DNA of 64,000 nt from positions 1 to 64,000 of the forward strand of contig NWBO01000064.1 of assembly GCA_002633275.1 (NCBI GenBank), given 5' to 3'. The stretch is from Bacteroidales bacterium Phil12 (GTDB lineage: Bacteria; Bacteroidota; Bacteroidia; Bacteroidales; P3). How positions within the stretch are numbered: the first letter of the stretch is position 1; every line of letters begins with the position of its first letter. The translations under genes were made by a program, and so were the position numbers. Of this stretch, positions 45,847 to 55,380 are shown one piece after another. The notes under the pieces are model-generated. The model did no database searches, was not told the DNA's origin, and saw only the letters and a program-made list of their open reading frames with translations.

Positions 45847-46428
45847 CTAAATCTCTTTTAACTCTTTCCATAATCTATGAGCGGGAAGACCCATAACATT
45901 ATAATAATCGCCTTGCAATCTCTCAATACCAATCATACCAATCCACTCCTGAACACCATAAGCACCCGCTTTGTCAAATGGAGAATATTTTTCAATATAA
46001 TAATTAATCTCTTCGCTGTTCAAAGGTGCGAACTTTACTATTGTCTGCTCGCAAAAAACAATATTCTTCTCTGCCGTCCTTATGCAGCAACCTGTGATAA
46101 CTTTATGTTCTTGATTTGATAAATCGTTCAAAATACTTTCGGCATCGTTTCTATCCTTTGGCTTGCCAAGTATTTTATCTTTCAAAACCACGATTGTATC
46201 GGCAGAAATAAGTATTTCATTATTGTGTATCTTACCATTAAACGCCGCTGCTTTTTTTTGAGACAAAAACATAGCAACCTCACTTGCCGACAAATTCTTT
46301 GGGTATGTTTCTTCACACTCACATGTTACCACCGTAACATCAAAGCCCATTTGTTGCAAGATTTGTCTTCTCCTTGGCGAATGGCTATTGAGTAATATTT
46401 TTTTATTTAATACTTCCACTGAAATCAA
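45847..46428 (-). CDS. Maf-like nucleotide pyrophosphatase
   Basis: Hydrolyses dTTP/UTP or modified nucleotides (septum-formation protein Maf family). About 190 aa with SHSPRRRQILQQMGF (the SxSPRR motif), SADTIVVLKDKILGKPKD and GDYYNVMGLP. The start is uncertain: TTG 46428 or GTG 46419, both inside the end of ubiA; homologues begin close to the latter. The overlap with ubiA (17 or 26 nt) indicates co-translation. Confidence 0.88.
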   Translation of the reverse strand: MISVEVLNKKILLNSHSPRRRQILQQMGFDVTVVTCECEETYPKNLSASEVAMFLSQKKAAAFNGKIHNNEILISADTIVVLKDKILGKPKDRNDAESILNDLSNQEHKVITGCCIRTAEKNIVFCEQTIVKFAPLNSEEINYYIEKYSPFDKAGAYGVQEWIGMIGIERLQGDYYNVMGLPAHRLWKELKEI

Positions 46429-47389
46429 AAATAAACAAATATTTACAATAGAACATCAAAAAAATCAACGAAATCATAATCATTCCCAAGAACACATGCA
46501 AATCATTATAATCCGTCTGCTTTTTCGCTTTTGCCAACATAACCATATAGTATATCATCGGACCGATAACAATGACCGCCAAAGTAAGAATATGTATGAA
46601 CTCCATTTTGTCGCTATGAATACAAAGGAACAGAGCCGTCAAGACGATAAACACAATGCTCATTACCTGCAAAGCAATCTTAGAATTTTTCTCTCCAAGT
46701 CTGACACCAAAAGTATGATAATTCATCTTCCTGTCGTCCTCCATATTGGTCATATCGCCGGTAATGTCTTTAATCATTGTAAGCATAAATACCAAAATGG
46801 CAATAAAGATAAACACATAAAGAATATCCACCCAACTAATCGCCATAGGGTTCGGAAATTCGTAACTATAAGGCACAACAAAATCCCAGTCGTGTGGAAT
46901 TTGCGAAAGTACGACCAAAGCATACATAAACGACAAGGCAATGTTTCCACTAAGGAATTTATATCTCAAACTTGTGGCATACGAATAGCCCAAAGCGACA
47001 AACAAAAGCCCTGTAATGATATAAAAATAATTGTACTTTGTCATAACAAAAGAACTGCCGCAAGCAATAATGCCAACAGCCCAAAGCACAACCCAAACAC
47101 CTCTCAACCGCACTAAATCGGGGAATTTTTTTATTTCAAGACCTAATTTGTTCGTTGTCTCTTGCTGCAAAACTTTTTGTTTTTCATCACAAAATTTCAC
47201 CAACACATTGTTGCCTGCCATTAAAAAACATAAACCGAAAGCAAACATTAAAAAACTTTCCCAAGTTATTGACGGCGGCAAATTCCATTGTGCATAAAAA
47301 GGAATGATGATACTTATACGAATTATGATAAGTGCCAAAAATGTCGCTATCAATTCTTTCCAACCAAGAAGATTAAAAAATTCTTTCAT
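46403..47389 (-). CDS. UbiA-family prenyltransferase
   Basis: A 328-aa integral membrane protein with about eight helices of the UbiA superfamily, transferring an isoprenyl chain to a ring or lipid acceptor. The second acidic motif is DITGDMTNMEDDRKM (about 227-241); the first (usually NDxxDxxxD) is degenerate here (GNNVLVKFCDEKQ). Bacteroidota homologues are annotated as geranylgeranylglycerol-phosphate synthase or 4-hydroxybenzoate transferase types; substrate not clear. Overlaps maf. Confidence 0.75.
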   Translation of the reverse strand: MKEFFNLLGWKELIATFLALIIIRISIIIPFYAQWNLPPSITWESFLMFAFGLCFLMAGNNVLVKFCDEKQKVLQQETTNKLGLEIKKFPDLVRLRGVWVVLWAVGIIACGSSFVMTKYNYFYIITGLLFVALGYSYATSLRYKFLSGNIALSFMYALVVLSQIPHDWDFVVPYSYEFPNPMAISWVDILYVFIFIAILVFMLTMIKDITGDMTNMEDDRKMNYHTFGVRLGEKNSKIALQVMSIVFIVLTALFLCIHSDKMEFIHILTLAVIVIGPMIYYMVMLAKAKKQTDYNDLHVFLGMIMISLIFLMFYCKYLFIFDFSGSIK

Positions 47390-47535
47390 CGCTATGCTAT
47401 TCTATTTATCCTTGTTTATAAAATTTTTTCGGTTATGCCTGCAAAAATCAATAAAGTTTATTTTAACAAAAGCAATTTGGAATAAAAATACACCTTTGAA
47501 ACCAAACGAAAAAATAATTCGACTAATCGTTTTAC

Positions 47536-47620
47536 CGATGTTTAACACTATTTCGTTAATGTTCAACACTGATTTACTAATGTTAAACACTAATTTTTTA
47601 ATATCACTTATTATTTTTTA
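47536..47620. repeat. 21-bp-phased repeat array H
   Basis: TGTTTAACACT (47539), TGTTCAACACT (47560) and TGTTAAACACT (47581) start exactly 21 nt apart, followed by a weak fourth unit (ATATCACTTATT). Placed between the start of ubiA and the end of the MORN-repeat gene. The rest of the 324-bp gap (47390-47713) is AT-rich; no gene seen. Confidence 0.85.
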
Positions 47621-47713
47621 GCGTCAATTATTGTTTTTGCAATATCAAATATTACTTGTCTCGTGTCAAGAACTGTCCTTGCTTTTTATAATAAAAATTC
47701 AGTAAAATAAGAC

Positions 47714-48778
47714 TTAAAATTCTCTACTTTCTATTTCCTTGCCTCTTTCATCATAGAAAGCCCATTTTCCGGTCTTATTGCCATCTTTGTATGTGCCTTT
47801 CTCAACCAATTTACCCATAAAATATTTTTCCCATCTGCCATTCAAAACACCGTCTTTGTAATCTGCTTTTTGGTACATATTTCCGTTTTCGTCATACAAT
47901 GTCTCGGTGCCGTTTTTTAAGCCGTCGGAGTAAGTAACATCGGTTTTGTGAGAGCCGTCAGCGTTGAACATCTCCCATTTGCCGTCCATATTTCCGTTAG
48001 AGAACTCACCACGCATCTGTATCTCGCCATTGGAAAAATAAGAAATCCAAACGCCTTCTTCTTTTCCGCCGACATATGAGCCTTGATGCAAGATACGGCC
48101 GTTTTCATAATAAGTCTTCCAAAGACCTTCACGCCTGCCGTGAATATATTCGCCTTCACGCCATTTTTCTTTGGTCTCATAATAATAAACCCAACGACCT
48201 TCTTCCAAATCATTGACAAAATTTCCTTCGCTATTCTTATTGCCGTTGTCTCTATAATAATAAATCCAATGACCATTGCGTTTGCCGTTTTTCAAAGTGC
48301 CTTGCATTTCGGGATTGGAGTTGGAGTACCACCATTTGCAATCGCCGTCAAGTTCGTTATCCTTATAAAATCCCTGCATCTTGACTTTACCGTTTTTATG
48401 ATACTCTTTATAATCGCCTTGTCTTTTGCCGTCGATAACTTTGCACTCATAATAAAGTTGTTTGTTATCATAATAGGCTTTATTTTCACCATCGCCGGTA
48501 AGAACTTCCTGTTTTTTCAAATCTCCATTACTATAAAACCACTGCCAAATGCCAACTTTCCAGCCTTTATCGTCATACTTTCCTTTTGAAAGCACTTCGC
48601 CGTTTTCATAATACCAAACCCAATTGCCGACTTTGATATTTTTTTTATTTTTGAAGCCTTGCGTTGCCACTTTACCGCTTGCATAATATTCTTTGAAAGC
48701 GACGGTATCCTCGTTTTGTGCATAGATGCAACTAAACACAAACAAGGATAATATGAATGCAAATGATTTGTTTTTCAT
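47714..48778 (-). CDS. MORN-repeat exported protein (YwqK-like)
   Basis: A 354-aa protein from ATG 48778 with a signal peptide (MKNKSFAFILSLFVFSCIYAQ), followed by about 14 MORN/YwqK-type repeats of 23 residues of the form GxWxYYYExGxxxxxGxYxxGxKEG. The frame is open further upstream but runs into the DUF4270 gene, and the signal peptide fixes the start. Annotations such as toxin-antitoxin system YwqK antitoxin are not informative. Likely periplasmic; function unknown. It lies 37 nt after the DUF4270 gene. Confidence 0.8.
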   Translation of the reverse strand: MKNKSFAFILSLFVFSCIYAQNEDTVAFKEYYASGKVATQGFKNKKNIKVGNWVWYYENGEVLSKGKYDDKGWKVGIWQWFYSNGDLKKQEVLTGDGENKAYYDNKQLYYECKVIDGKRQGDYKEYHKNGKVKMQGFYKDNELDGDCKWWYSNSNPEMQGTLKNGKRNGHWIYYYRDNGNKNSEGNFVNDLEEGRWVYYYETKEKWREGEYIHGRREGLWKTYYENGRILHQGSYVGGKEEGVWISYFSNGEIQMRGEFSNGNMDGKWEMFNADGSHKTDVTYSDGLKNGTETLYDENGNMYQKADYKDGVLNGRWEKYFMGKLVEKGTYKDGNKTGKWAFYDERGKEIESREF

Positions 48779-48815
48779 TTCGATATTAAGGAATAAACGT
48801 AAAGATATGGTTTTA

Positions 48816-50156
48816 TCAATCTGTTGCAGGGTGAGAATAGATGATATTAAGTTTTGGAGGGTTGGAAGATTCCATTCCATTCAATACAACTCTTGCTCCT
48901 GAGGAAATTCTGCCGTCGGGAACCAAATAAATGATACAATCTTCGTAAGTACCTTTCAGATAACTTTGCAAATAACTTGTTACGTCCAATCTATAAGCGT
49001 TTATTGAGGCATCATAAGTATTACCCAACCAATTCTTGCCTGCCAATTCATCATCTAAATAATAGTATTTATCGCCTTGCTTTCTAAAAGTATTGATACG
49101 TTTTGGAAATAGATATGTGGCTGTATTTATATCAGCAACCGGAAGTATCAATTCAGCACGGTTCAATGCCGCTCCTTTAACACTGTCTTGATTATACCAT
49201 TTTTCCAAATCCATTAAATTAAGTGTTGCCTCGGCAACACCCATTGTTGCCAAATAAATATACGTCTGAGTTTTCAAAGTATCGTCAGCAGAAACATTGC
49301 CTAATGCCGCCAACGAAGAACCCGTATAATTTCTATCCACGTGCATAAAACGTCTTCCGTTTTGTGTGAAGTTAATCATATATGTACCTCTGTTGCCGGC
49401 ATTATCATGGTAATATACAAAAATTCCTGAATTGTCGGATTTCATATTTACTCCCGCCAAATAAGAATCATTGGAACTTTTAGCACTTATCTTTATGCCT
49501 TTGAAATCATTTGTGAAATCACTTTGGGTTTCATACGTTCCTTTTTGCAATTTATCAACAAAATCGCTTTTCAATGTCATTCTCAAATGGGGTACTCTTT
49601 CCGATGTATCACCTTGAAGCACCACTCCGTGCAATGGGTCAGACAAAACAACACCGGAGAATATCTCAATATCGGTTGGTATATTGTCAAAAGCATATTT
49701 CTTTGTTGAGTCTATCTCTTCTTTCAACATACTAACACTTATTGTCATATTGTCTGTCTTGATTGCAGTGTCTTTTCTAAAAGCACCTAACTGAGAATAG
49801 GCTAAACACAAAACGGCAGAATCTATCTCGCCTATATTAGCAAAATCAAAGCCGCTGTTATCCTCTAATCCAAGAGAAGTATAGATTGATGTTCTTATTT
49901 CACCGAATTGACTATCCTTGTAAGAGCCTAATACAAAATTGTCATTTTGGGCTGTTTCCAAAGAATCGGTCTTAAACACGGCACTATTCAGTCTTACAAT
50001 CCCGTCAGGGGCTTGCAAAATATCCATACCGCCACTTGTTTTTACTAAATCTAATCCTAATTGATTGTCTTCATTGACACAAGAAGCAAAAATAAATACG
50101 CACACTAATGAAACGATTAGTGCATTAATCTTCCTCAATTTCGATAATGGAGTCAT
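48816..50156 (-). CDS. DUF4270 lipoprotein
   Basis: A 446-aa lipoprotein (lipobox FASC, Cys26) of the DUF4270 family, a Bacteroidota family of unknown role. Mostly beta-rich with repeated aromatic residues; ends in PPKLNIIYSHPATD. Its start overlaps the glycogen-synthase-like gene by 32 nt and the pairing of these two is common in the phylum, suggesting linked expression. Possibly surface or outer-membrane associated. Confidence 0.8.
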   Translation of the reverse strand: MTPLSKLRKINALIVSLVCVFIFASCVNEDNQLGLDLVKTSGGMDILQAPDGIVRLNSAVFKTDSLETAQNDNFVLGSYKDSQFGEIRTSIYTSLGLEDNSGFDFANIGEIDSAVLCLAYSQLGAFRKDTAIKTDNMTISVSMLKEEIDSTKKYAFDNIPTDIEIFSGVVLSDPLHGVVLQGDTSERVPHLRMTLKSDFVDKLQKGTYETQSDFTNDFKGIKISAKSSNDSYLAGVNMKSDNSGIFVYYHDNAGNRGTYMINFTQNGRRFMHVDRNYTGSSLAALGNVSADDTLKTQTYIYLATMGVAEATLNLMDLEKWYNQDSVKGAALNRAELILPVADINTATYLFPKRINTFRKQGDKYYYLDDELAGKNWLGNTYDASINAYRLDVTSYLQSYLKGTYEDCIIYLVPDGRISSGARVVLNGMESSNPPKLNIIYSHPATD

Positions 50157-50958
50157 AATAATCGTTAATAGATTTATAAAATTCTTTTTTGTCTGCTTTG
50201 AAAGGTACTATTGTTTTTTTGTTTTCTTTTGCAAATTCTATCAGTTCCTTGCTCACTTTTTCCTGTCCTACAACCACGCCGTCGGCGTATGATATGGCTG
50301 CTTTCATAATATTTTCGTAAGTAGGCTCTTTATAAAACTTCCAATCTTTTTGAGTTCCTCCTTCGCTTTCACGTTTAATCTTTCTCATCAGATTAACGTC
50401 CAACATATCGGTGAAAGGTTCTCCCATAAGGGTTACAACTATCTTTGAAGAAGAAAAATATGGATTGTTCTTGTATTCATCTGTACGTTTTACGAAAAAT
50501 GGCAACATCATAGAGAACCAACCATTGCAATGAATCAACGAAGGTCTCCATGATAATTTCTTTACTGTTTCAAGCACGCCGCGAGCAAAGAATATGCTTC
50601 TTTCATCGTTATTTGTAAGGAATTTACCTTTTGCGTCTTTGACATCAGCTTTCATTGTAAAGAAATCTTCATTGTCTATAAAATATATCTGCATTCTGAC
50701 CGTAGGAATAGATGCCACCTTGATGATAAGCGGGTGGTCTGTATCATCTATTATGATGTTCAGTCCAGACAATCTTATAACTTCGTGCAATTGATTTTTT
50801 CTTTCATTGACATTACCAAATCTCGGCATAAATATACGCACCTCCTTACCTTGTTCAAAAGCATATTGCGGCATATATCTGCCAAAATCTGCCATTGGTG
50901 TGGAAAGCATATAGGGATATATTTCCTGAGATACGTACAAGATTTTCGCTTTTTCCAT
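50125..50958 (-). CDS. Glycogen/starch synthase-like N-terminal domain protein
   Basis: A 277-aa protein matching only the N-terminal catalytic half (GT5 domain) of glycogen synthase: KILYVSQEIYPYMLSTPMADFG at the start, CNGWFSMMLPF in the middle. It lacks the C-terminal donor-binding domain (usually to about 480 aa), so it cannot be an ordinary ADP-glucose glucosyltransferase. Short homologues are regularly found beside DUF4270 in Bacteroidota, so it is not a recent truncation. A -7 TAATTTTG (50980-50987) precedes it. Overlaps the DUF4270 start. Confidence 0.75.
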   Translation of the reverse strand: MEKAKILYVSQEIYPYMLSTPMADFGRYMPQYAFEQGKEVRIFMPRFGNVNERKNQLHEVIRLSGLNIIIDDTDHPLIIKVASIPTVRMQIYFIDNEDFFTMKADVKDAKGKFLTNNDERSIFFARGVLETVKKLSWRPSLIHCNGWFSMMLPFFVKRTDEYKNNPYFSSSKIVVTLMGEPFTDMLDVNLMRKIKRESEGGTQKDWKFYKEPTYENIMKAAISYADGVVVGQEKVSKELIEFAKENKKTIVPFKADKKEFYKSINDYYDSIIEIEED

Positions 50959-51090
50959 ATCCTTTTTCCTTTAATGCTGCAAAATTACAAAAATTAATTC
51001 AAATATCGGTAAAACAACACCAATTATTTAATTTATAACGAAAAAACAAATATAAACGTTCAAAAATTCTCTCAAATGAATATAAATTCT

Positions 51091-51098
51091 TAATTTTG
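51091..51098 (+). promoter_or_regulatory. -7 box of adk operon
   Basis: TAATTTTG, 76 nt before the adk start; -33 not evident. The minus-strand counterpart for the divergent operon is at 50980-50987. Confidence 0.5.
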
Positions 51099-51173
51099 CA
51101 ATCCAAACTAATTGAGAGTTACGTATTATTTATTTTAATTTTGTTGCAAACAACTAAAAACACATAAAATCAA

Positions 51174-51743
51174 ATGAGAAACATAATTTTATTCGGTGCT
51201 CCGGGTGCAGGCAAAGGAACCCAAAGTGCAATCATCAGAGAAAAATTTGACTTTGCTTACATCTCAACAGGAGAAATCCTTAGAGCAGAAATCAAAAAAG
51301 GCAGCGAACTTGGTAAGCAAGCAGAACAAATCATCAATCGTGGAGAATTGGTTTCAGACGAGATAATCGTTGGAATGATTAAATCTTTCATAAGCGAGAA
51401 CAATTCAAAGGATTTGCTTTTGGATGGTTTTCCTCGCACGGTGAAACAAGCCGAAGCCTTAGACGAAATCCTTAAAACACTTAACAGAGGCGAAGCCAAA
51501 GTTGTGGAATTGGAAGTTAATAAAGATGTTTTGATGCAAAGATTGTTAAAACGTGCAGAAATCGAAGGCAGAAAAGACGATAACGAGACAACAATTCGCG
51601 AACGTTTCAATCAATATGACGCTAAAACAGCAGCCGTTGCAGATTACTACAAAAAGAAAAACAGTTACATATCTATTGACGGCGAACACGGAACACCCGA
51701 AGAAATTTCCGTTAAACTTATAGACATTTTGAAAAAACTTTAA
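51174..51743 (+). CDS. adk: Adenylate kinase
   Basis: Interconverts ATP + AMP with 2 ADP. At 189 aa it is the short form with a small LID domain (LLKRAEIEGRKDDNETTIRERF in place of the zinc-finger LID). The P-loop GAPGAGKGTQS (7-17) and the AMP-binding STGEILRAEIKKG and DGFPRTVKQAEAL are intact. First of the plus-strand group adk-obgE-PAP2-flippase. Confidence 0.97.
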   Translation: MRNIILFGAPGAGKGTQSAIIREKFDFAYISTGEILRAEIKKGSELGKQAEQIINRGELVSDEIIVGMIKSFISENNSKDLLLDGFPRTVKQAEALDEILKTLNRGEAKVVELEVNKDVLMQRLLKRAEIEGRKDDNETTIRERFNQYDAKTAAVADYYKKKNSYISIDGEHGTPEEISVKLIDILKKL

Positions 51744-51878
51744 TCGAAAATTGTTTTATAAATCTTTGTGGCTTGTTTGTAAGATTTCAGACAAGCCACA
51801 TTTGTTTTCGACCGATTTTACACTCACACCACATAGGTTAAACGATTTTTTTAGTACTTTTGCAAAAATTTTCATATA

Positions 51879-52880
51879 ATGACAAGTAATTTCGTTGATT
51901 ACGTAAAGATTTATTGCCGCAGCGGTAAAGGTGGTGCAGGTTGTATGCATCTATTGCACGCTGCCAAAGAATTTAAGGGAGGTCCCGATGGTGGAGACGG
52001 TGGCAGAGGTGGTCATGTGATATTAAGGGGTAATGCTCAATTATGGACTCTTTTGCATTTGAAATACACCAAACATGTTATCGCCAAAGACGGAGAACCC
52101 GGCGGTCAAAACCTTAGACATGGTGCAAATGGTAATGATAAAATAATAGAAGTGCCGCTTGGTTGCGTTGTCAAAGATGCTGAAACTGGCGAACAATTAT
52201 TGGAAATAACAAAAGACGGTGAAGAAAAAATCCTGTTTTCAGGAGGACGCGGCGGCAAGGGTAATGATTTTTTCAAATCTTCAACCAATCGTACTCCACG
52301 CTTTGCCCAACCCGGCGAAGAAGGTGTTGAAAAGTGGATAATCATTGAATTGAAGGTTTTGGCGGATGTTGGTCTTGTGGGATTCCCTAATGCCGGCAAA
52401 TCAACATTGTTAAGCGTTGTATCGGCAGCAAAGCCCGAAATTGCAAATTATCCATTCACAACATTAGTGCCTAATCTTGGTATCGTCAAATATCGTGATG
52501 AAAAATCATTTGTTATGGCTGATATTCCCGGCATCATTGAAGGGGCAGCCGAAGGCAGAGGATTGGGTCTAAGATTTTTACGACATATCGAAAGAAACAG
52601 TATTCTTTTATTTATGATTCCTTGCGACACCGACAAGGATATTAACGAAGAATACAATATCTTACTAAACGAATTGCACGAATATAATCCCGAACTGTTG
52701 CATAAAGACAGGATTCTTGCCATTACCAAATGCGATATGATGGACGATCAAATGATAAGCGAGTTAAAAGAAACAATACATGTGGATTGCCCGTTGTTTT
52801 TCATTTCTGCCATTGCGAACAAAGGTATAACGGAATTGAAAGATTCGATATATAAAGCAATAATTGAGACGTCCAATTAG
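51879..52880 (+). CDS. obgE: GTPase ObgE/CgtA
   Basis: Ribosome-associated GTPase needed for 50S assembly. 333 aa: glycine-rich Obg fold (1-158; [16 protein letters not shown] and GGPDGGDGG), then a G domain with GFPNAGKST (P-loop), DIPGII (G3) and TKCD (G4). The C-terminal OCT domain of many Obg proteins is absent, as common in Bacteroidota. 135 nt after adk. Confidence 0.96.
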   Translation: MTSNFVDYVKIYCRSGKGGAGCMHLLHAAKEFKGGPDGGDGGRGGHVILRGNAQLWTLLHLKYTKHVIAKDGEPGGQNLRHGANGNDKIIEVPLGCVVKDAETGEQLLEITKDGEEKILFSGGRGGKGNDFFKSSTNRTPRFAQPGEEGVEKWIIIELKVLADVGLVGFPNAGKSTLLSVVSAAKPEIANYPFTTLVPNLGIVKYRDEKSFVMADIPGIIEGAAEGRGLGLRFLRHIERNSILLFMIPCDTDKDINEEYNILLNELHEYNPELLHKDRILAITKCDMMDDQMISELKETIHVDCPLFFISAIANKGITELKDSIYKAIIETSN

Positions 52881-52913
52881 CCAAAAGGCGCTACTCTAAA
52901 AACATTCTTGTTT

Positions 52914-53546
52914 ATGTTAGACCGAATACTTGATTTTGATACGTGTTTATTCAGACTGATAAACCATTGCCGAAGTGGTTTCGGCGATTGGTTTTTTAGT
53001 ATTTTCTCTGCACACATCACCATAGCTATTGCAGTAGTTTTAATAACTATTTACGTGATGTTTAAGAACAATTTCAAGTATTGGTACTTGTATGTTTTGG
53101 TTATAGGTCTTTGCTTTTTGTTAGCCGACAGGATTTCGGTAATGTGTTTCAAAGATGTGTTTTGCAGGCTTCGCCCTTCCCACGCTTTAAGCGATGCAAT
53201 AACAGTTAAACTCAAACACTTTTCTTATCTAATATACGACAACAAAGGAGGATTGTACGGCTTTGTGTCTTCTCATGCGGCGAATACCTTTTCTATAATC
53301 ACGGTAATGTTTCTTATTATGCGAAAACATAAAGCAACAATTTTCTCTTCTTTAATTATAGTTTGGGGAGTTTTGACGGGATATTCAAGAGTGTATTGCG
53401 GTTATCATTATCCGGGAGATGTTTTGTGCGGGGCATTGCTTGGTATTGCCATTGGCGTAGTCATATATTTTATTTACAAATATCTATTCAACAAATTGGA
53501 ATCTTTTCATAATAACAAGACCTGTAAGACCAAAACCAACGATTAA
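52914..53546 (+). CDS. PAP2-family membrane phosphatase
   Basis: Integral membrane phosphatase (210 aa, about five helices) for lipid phosphates such as undecaprenyl diphosphate or phosphatidic acid. The three motifs are present: KDVFCRLRP (K-x6-RP), YGFVSSHA (the PSGH-like motif with SSHA) and SRVYCGYHYPGDV (SR-x5-H-x3-D). I start at ATG 52914; the TTG at 52908 is less likely. It is one of the genes after obgE and precedes a flippase, consistent with undecaprenyl-carrier recycling. Confidence 0.9.
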   Translation: MLDRILDFDTCLFRLINHCRSGFGDWFFSIFSAHITIAIAVVLITIYVMFKNNFKYWYLYVLVIGLCFLLADRISVMCFKDVFCRLRPSHALSDAITVKLKHFSYLIYDNKGGLYGFVSSHAANTFSIITVMFLIMRKHKATIFSSLIIVWGVLTGYSRVYCGYHYPGDVLCGALLGIAIGVVIYFIYKYLFNKLESFHNNKTCKTKTND

Positions 53547-53573
53547 CATTTCAATAAAAAGAATAATCAAACG

Positions 53574-55070
53574 ATGAGCGACATTAAAAAACTTGCGGGA
53601 CAAACGGCTGTTTATGGTATTCCCACAATTGTAGGCAGATTTTTGAATTACTTTCTCGTACCGTTATATACTTACAATATTGCTACATCTGCATACGGTA
53701 TGGTTTCGGAATTATACGCCTACGTCTCCTTTTTAATGATTATTCTTACCTATGGTATGGAAACGGCTTTCTTTCGCTTTTCCCAAGACTACGAAAAAGG
53801 TAAAGTGTTCAACACCGCTATGCTTTCTCTTTTCTGTTCCTCTACTCTGTTTTTGATTATAACTTTTGCGTGCCTTAACCCCATAACCTCCGCTTTGGAA
53901 TACAACAATCACAAAGATTATATAGTTTTATTTCTTCTTATCTTGGCGTTAGACGCTTTGCGTGCCATACCTTACGCTTTGCTTAGAAGAGAAAACAAAG
54001 CCAAACGCTTCGCAATGATAAAGACAATAGACATTTTCTCAAACATATTGTTTAATCTGTTTTTCATTGCTCTGTGTCCATTTCTTTTGAAACACTATTC
54101 GCCAAGTTTTATAGCCTCTTGGTTCCGCTCCGACGACTTGGTATTTTACATATTCTTATCAAATTTCTTCGCTTCTGCCATTTCATTTATCTTACTACTG
54201 CCCGAATACAAGACATTTCGATTTGATTTCGATTTCAAATTACTCAAAAAAATGCTTGCATATGGTTTTCCTGTTATGATTGGAGGATTGGCTGGAATGG
54301 TTAATGAAACCTTTGACCGTATCGCACTGAAACATATAGTCAATGTGCCAACCGACATGGACGCATCTCAAACCTCTGCATGGAAGATGTCGCAAATTGG
54401 CATCTATGGTGCTTGCTACAAACTCTCTATTGTAATCTCTTTATTCATACAAGCATTCAAATTTGCCGCAGAACCGTTCTTTTTCTCCAAGATGAAAAAG
54501 AACGACGCCAAACGAAGTTATTCATCGGTGATGACAGCGTTCGTAATGTTTTTAAGCCTTATTTTCCTTGTGGTGATGTGTTACATCGATATTTTTCAAT
54601 ATTTCATGGGCAAGGAATATCGAGTCGGGCTTGCTGTTGTACCAATCCTTTTAATGGCAAATATATTTCTTGGAATTTATTATAATCTGAGCATTTGGTA
54701 CAAAGTTACTGACAAAACCAAATGGGGTGCTATCATAGCCGTGATAGGTGCTGTGATAACCTTAGCGGGTAATTATTTATTGGTTCCCAATATGTCGTAT
54801 ATGGGTGCCGCAATCACAACGTTGGTATGTTACATTACAATAGCCTTGATATGTTATTTTGTCGGGCAGCATTATTATCCTGTCAAATATAATATCAAAC
54901 GTTGTTTGATGTATATTCTCCTTGCGTTGGTGCTATACGCATGCAGCGAAGTGTTACATCGTTTTGATTTAGGCACATTTGTCAATATTTTGGTTGGTAC
55001 AATACTTATTGTCCTTTATCTTGTCATTGCCTACAAGAAAGACATAAAACGTATGCTTCAAGAAAGATAG
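53574..55070 (+). CDS. Oligosaccharide flippase (MOP superfamily, Wzx-like)
   Basis: A 498-aa membrane protein with about 12-14 helices of the MOP/Wzx superfamily that flips lipid-linked sugars across the inner membrane. It starts MSDIKKLAGQTAVYGIPTIVGRFLNYFLVPLY (truncated here), the typical N-terminus of polysaccharide biosynthesis exporters. Twenty-eight nt after the PAP2 gene. Its glycan substrate is unknown; the operon does not contain a polymerase. Confidence 0.9.
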   Translation: MSDIKKLAGQTAVYGIPTIVGRFLNYFLVPLYTYNIATSAYGMVSELYAYVSFLMIILTYGMETAFFRFSQDYEKGKVFNTAMLSLFCSSTLFLIITFACLNPITSALEYNNHKDYIVLFLLILALDALRAIPYALLRRENKAKRFAMIKTIDIFSNILFNLFFIALCPFLLKHYSPSFIASWFRSDDLVFYIFLSNFFASAISFILLLPEYKTFRFDFDFKLLKKMLAYGFPVMIGGLAGMVNETFDRIALKHIVNVPTDMDASQTSAWKMSQIGIYGACYKLSIVISLFIQAFKFAAEPFFFSKMKKNDAKRSYSSVMTAFVMFLSLIFLVVMCYIDIFQYFMGKEYRVGLAVVPILLMANIFLGIYYNLSIWYKVTDKTKWGAIIAVIGAVITLAGNYLLVPNMSYMGAAITTLVCYITIALICYFVGQHYYPVKYNIKRCLMYILLALVLYACSEVLHRFDLGTFVNILVGTILIVLYLVIAYKKDIKRMLQER

Positions 55071-55098
55071 AACCTCTTTTCACAAAACAAGAAAATAA

Positions 55099-55171
55099 TC
55101 AGTGAAAACATTAAATTAGTATTTAACATCAGTGAATTAGTGTTAATGATTAGTAAATCCGTTTCACTAAT
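55099..55171. repeat. 21-bp-phased repeat array I
   Basis: Units AGTATTTAACATCAG, AGTGTTAATGATTAG and a terminal TTTCACTAATC, with AGTx steps of 21 nt, between the convergent flippase and 138-aa genes. It runs into array M. Confidence 0.8.
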
Positions 55172-55191
55172 CTCCTAAAATCTCTATCTAA

Positions 55192-55380
55192 ACATTTAAA
55201 ACGCTTATGTAAATGCATCAAACGCTTAACAACGTTTATGAAAAATAGCCATTTGGAGTTCAAGAATGGCCATTTTCATACGATTTTCCGAGTGTTTTAG
55301 ACGCTAATCTCAACGATTTACACATTTTATTAAGCTTTCAAAGGCTTACTTAAAAATTCTAAACACTTATTGAAAGTCGT
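55192..55380. repeat. 21-bp-phased array M with central 15-bp hairpin
   Basis: AAACGCTTA occurs twice exactly 21 nt apart, and near the right edge AAAGGCTTACTT and AAACACTTATTG are again 21 nt apart. Between them 55238-55253 and 55265-55279 form a near-perfect inverted repeat (ATGAAAAATAGCCATT with AATGGCCATTTTCAT). Period but not sequence matches the other arrays. Confidence 0.55.

Noticed and set aside
47717-48880. Longer start for the MORN protein at 48880
   Set aside because: The extra 34 residues overlap the DUF4270 gene and lie before a clear signal peptide at 48778.
50125-50958. Glycogen synthase gene truncated by a mutation
   Set aside because: No C-terminal remnant is seen downstream, and equally short homologues are known beside DUF4270 genes.
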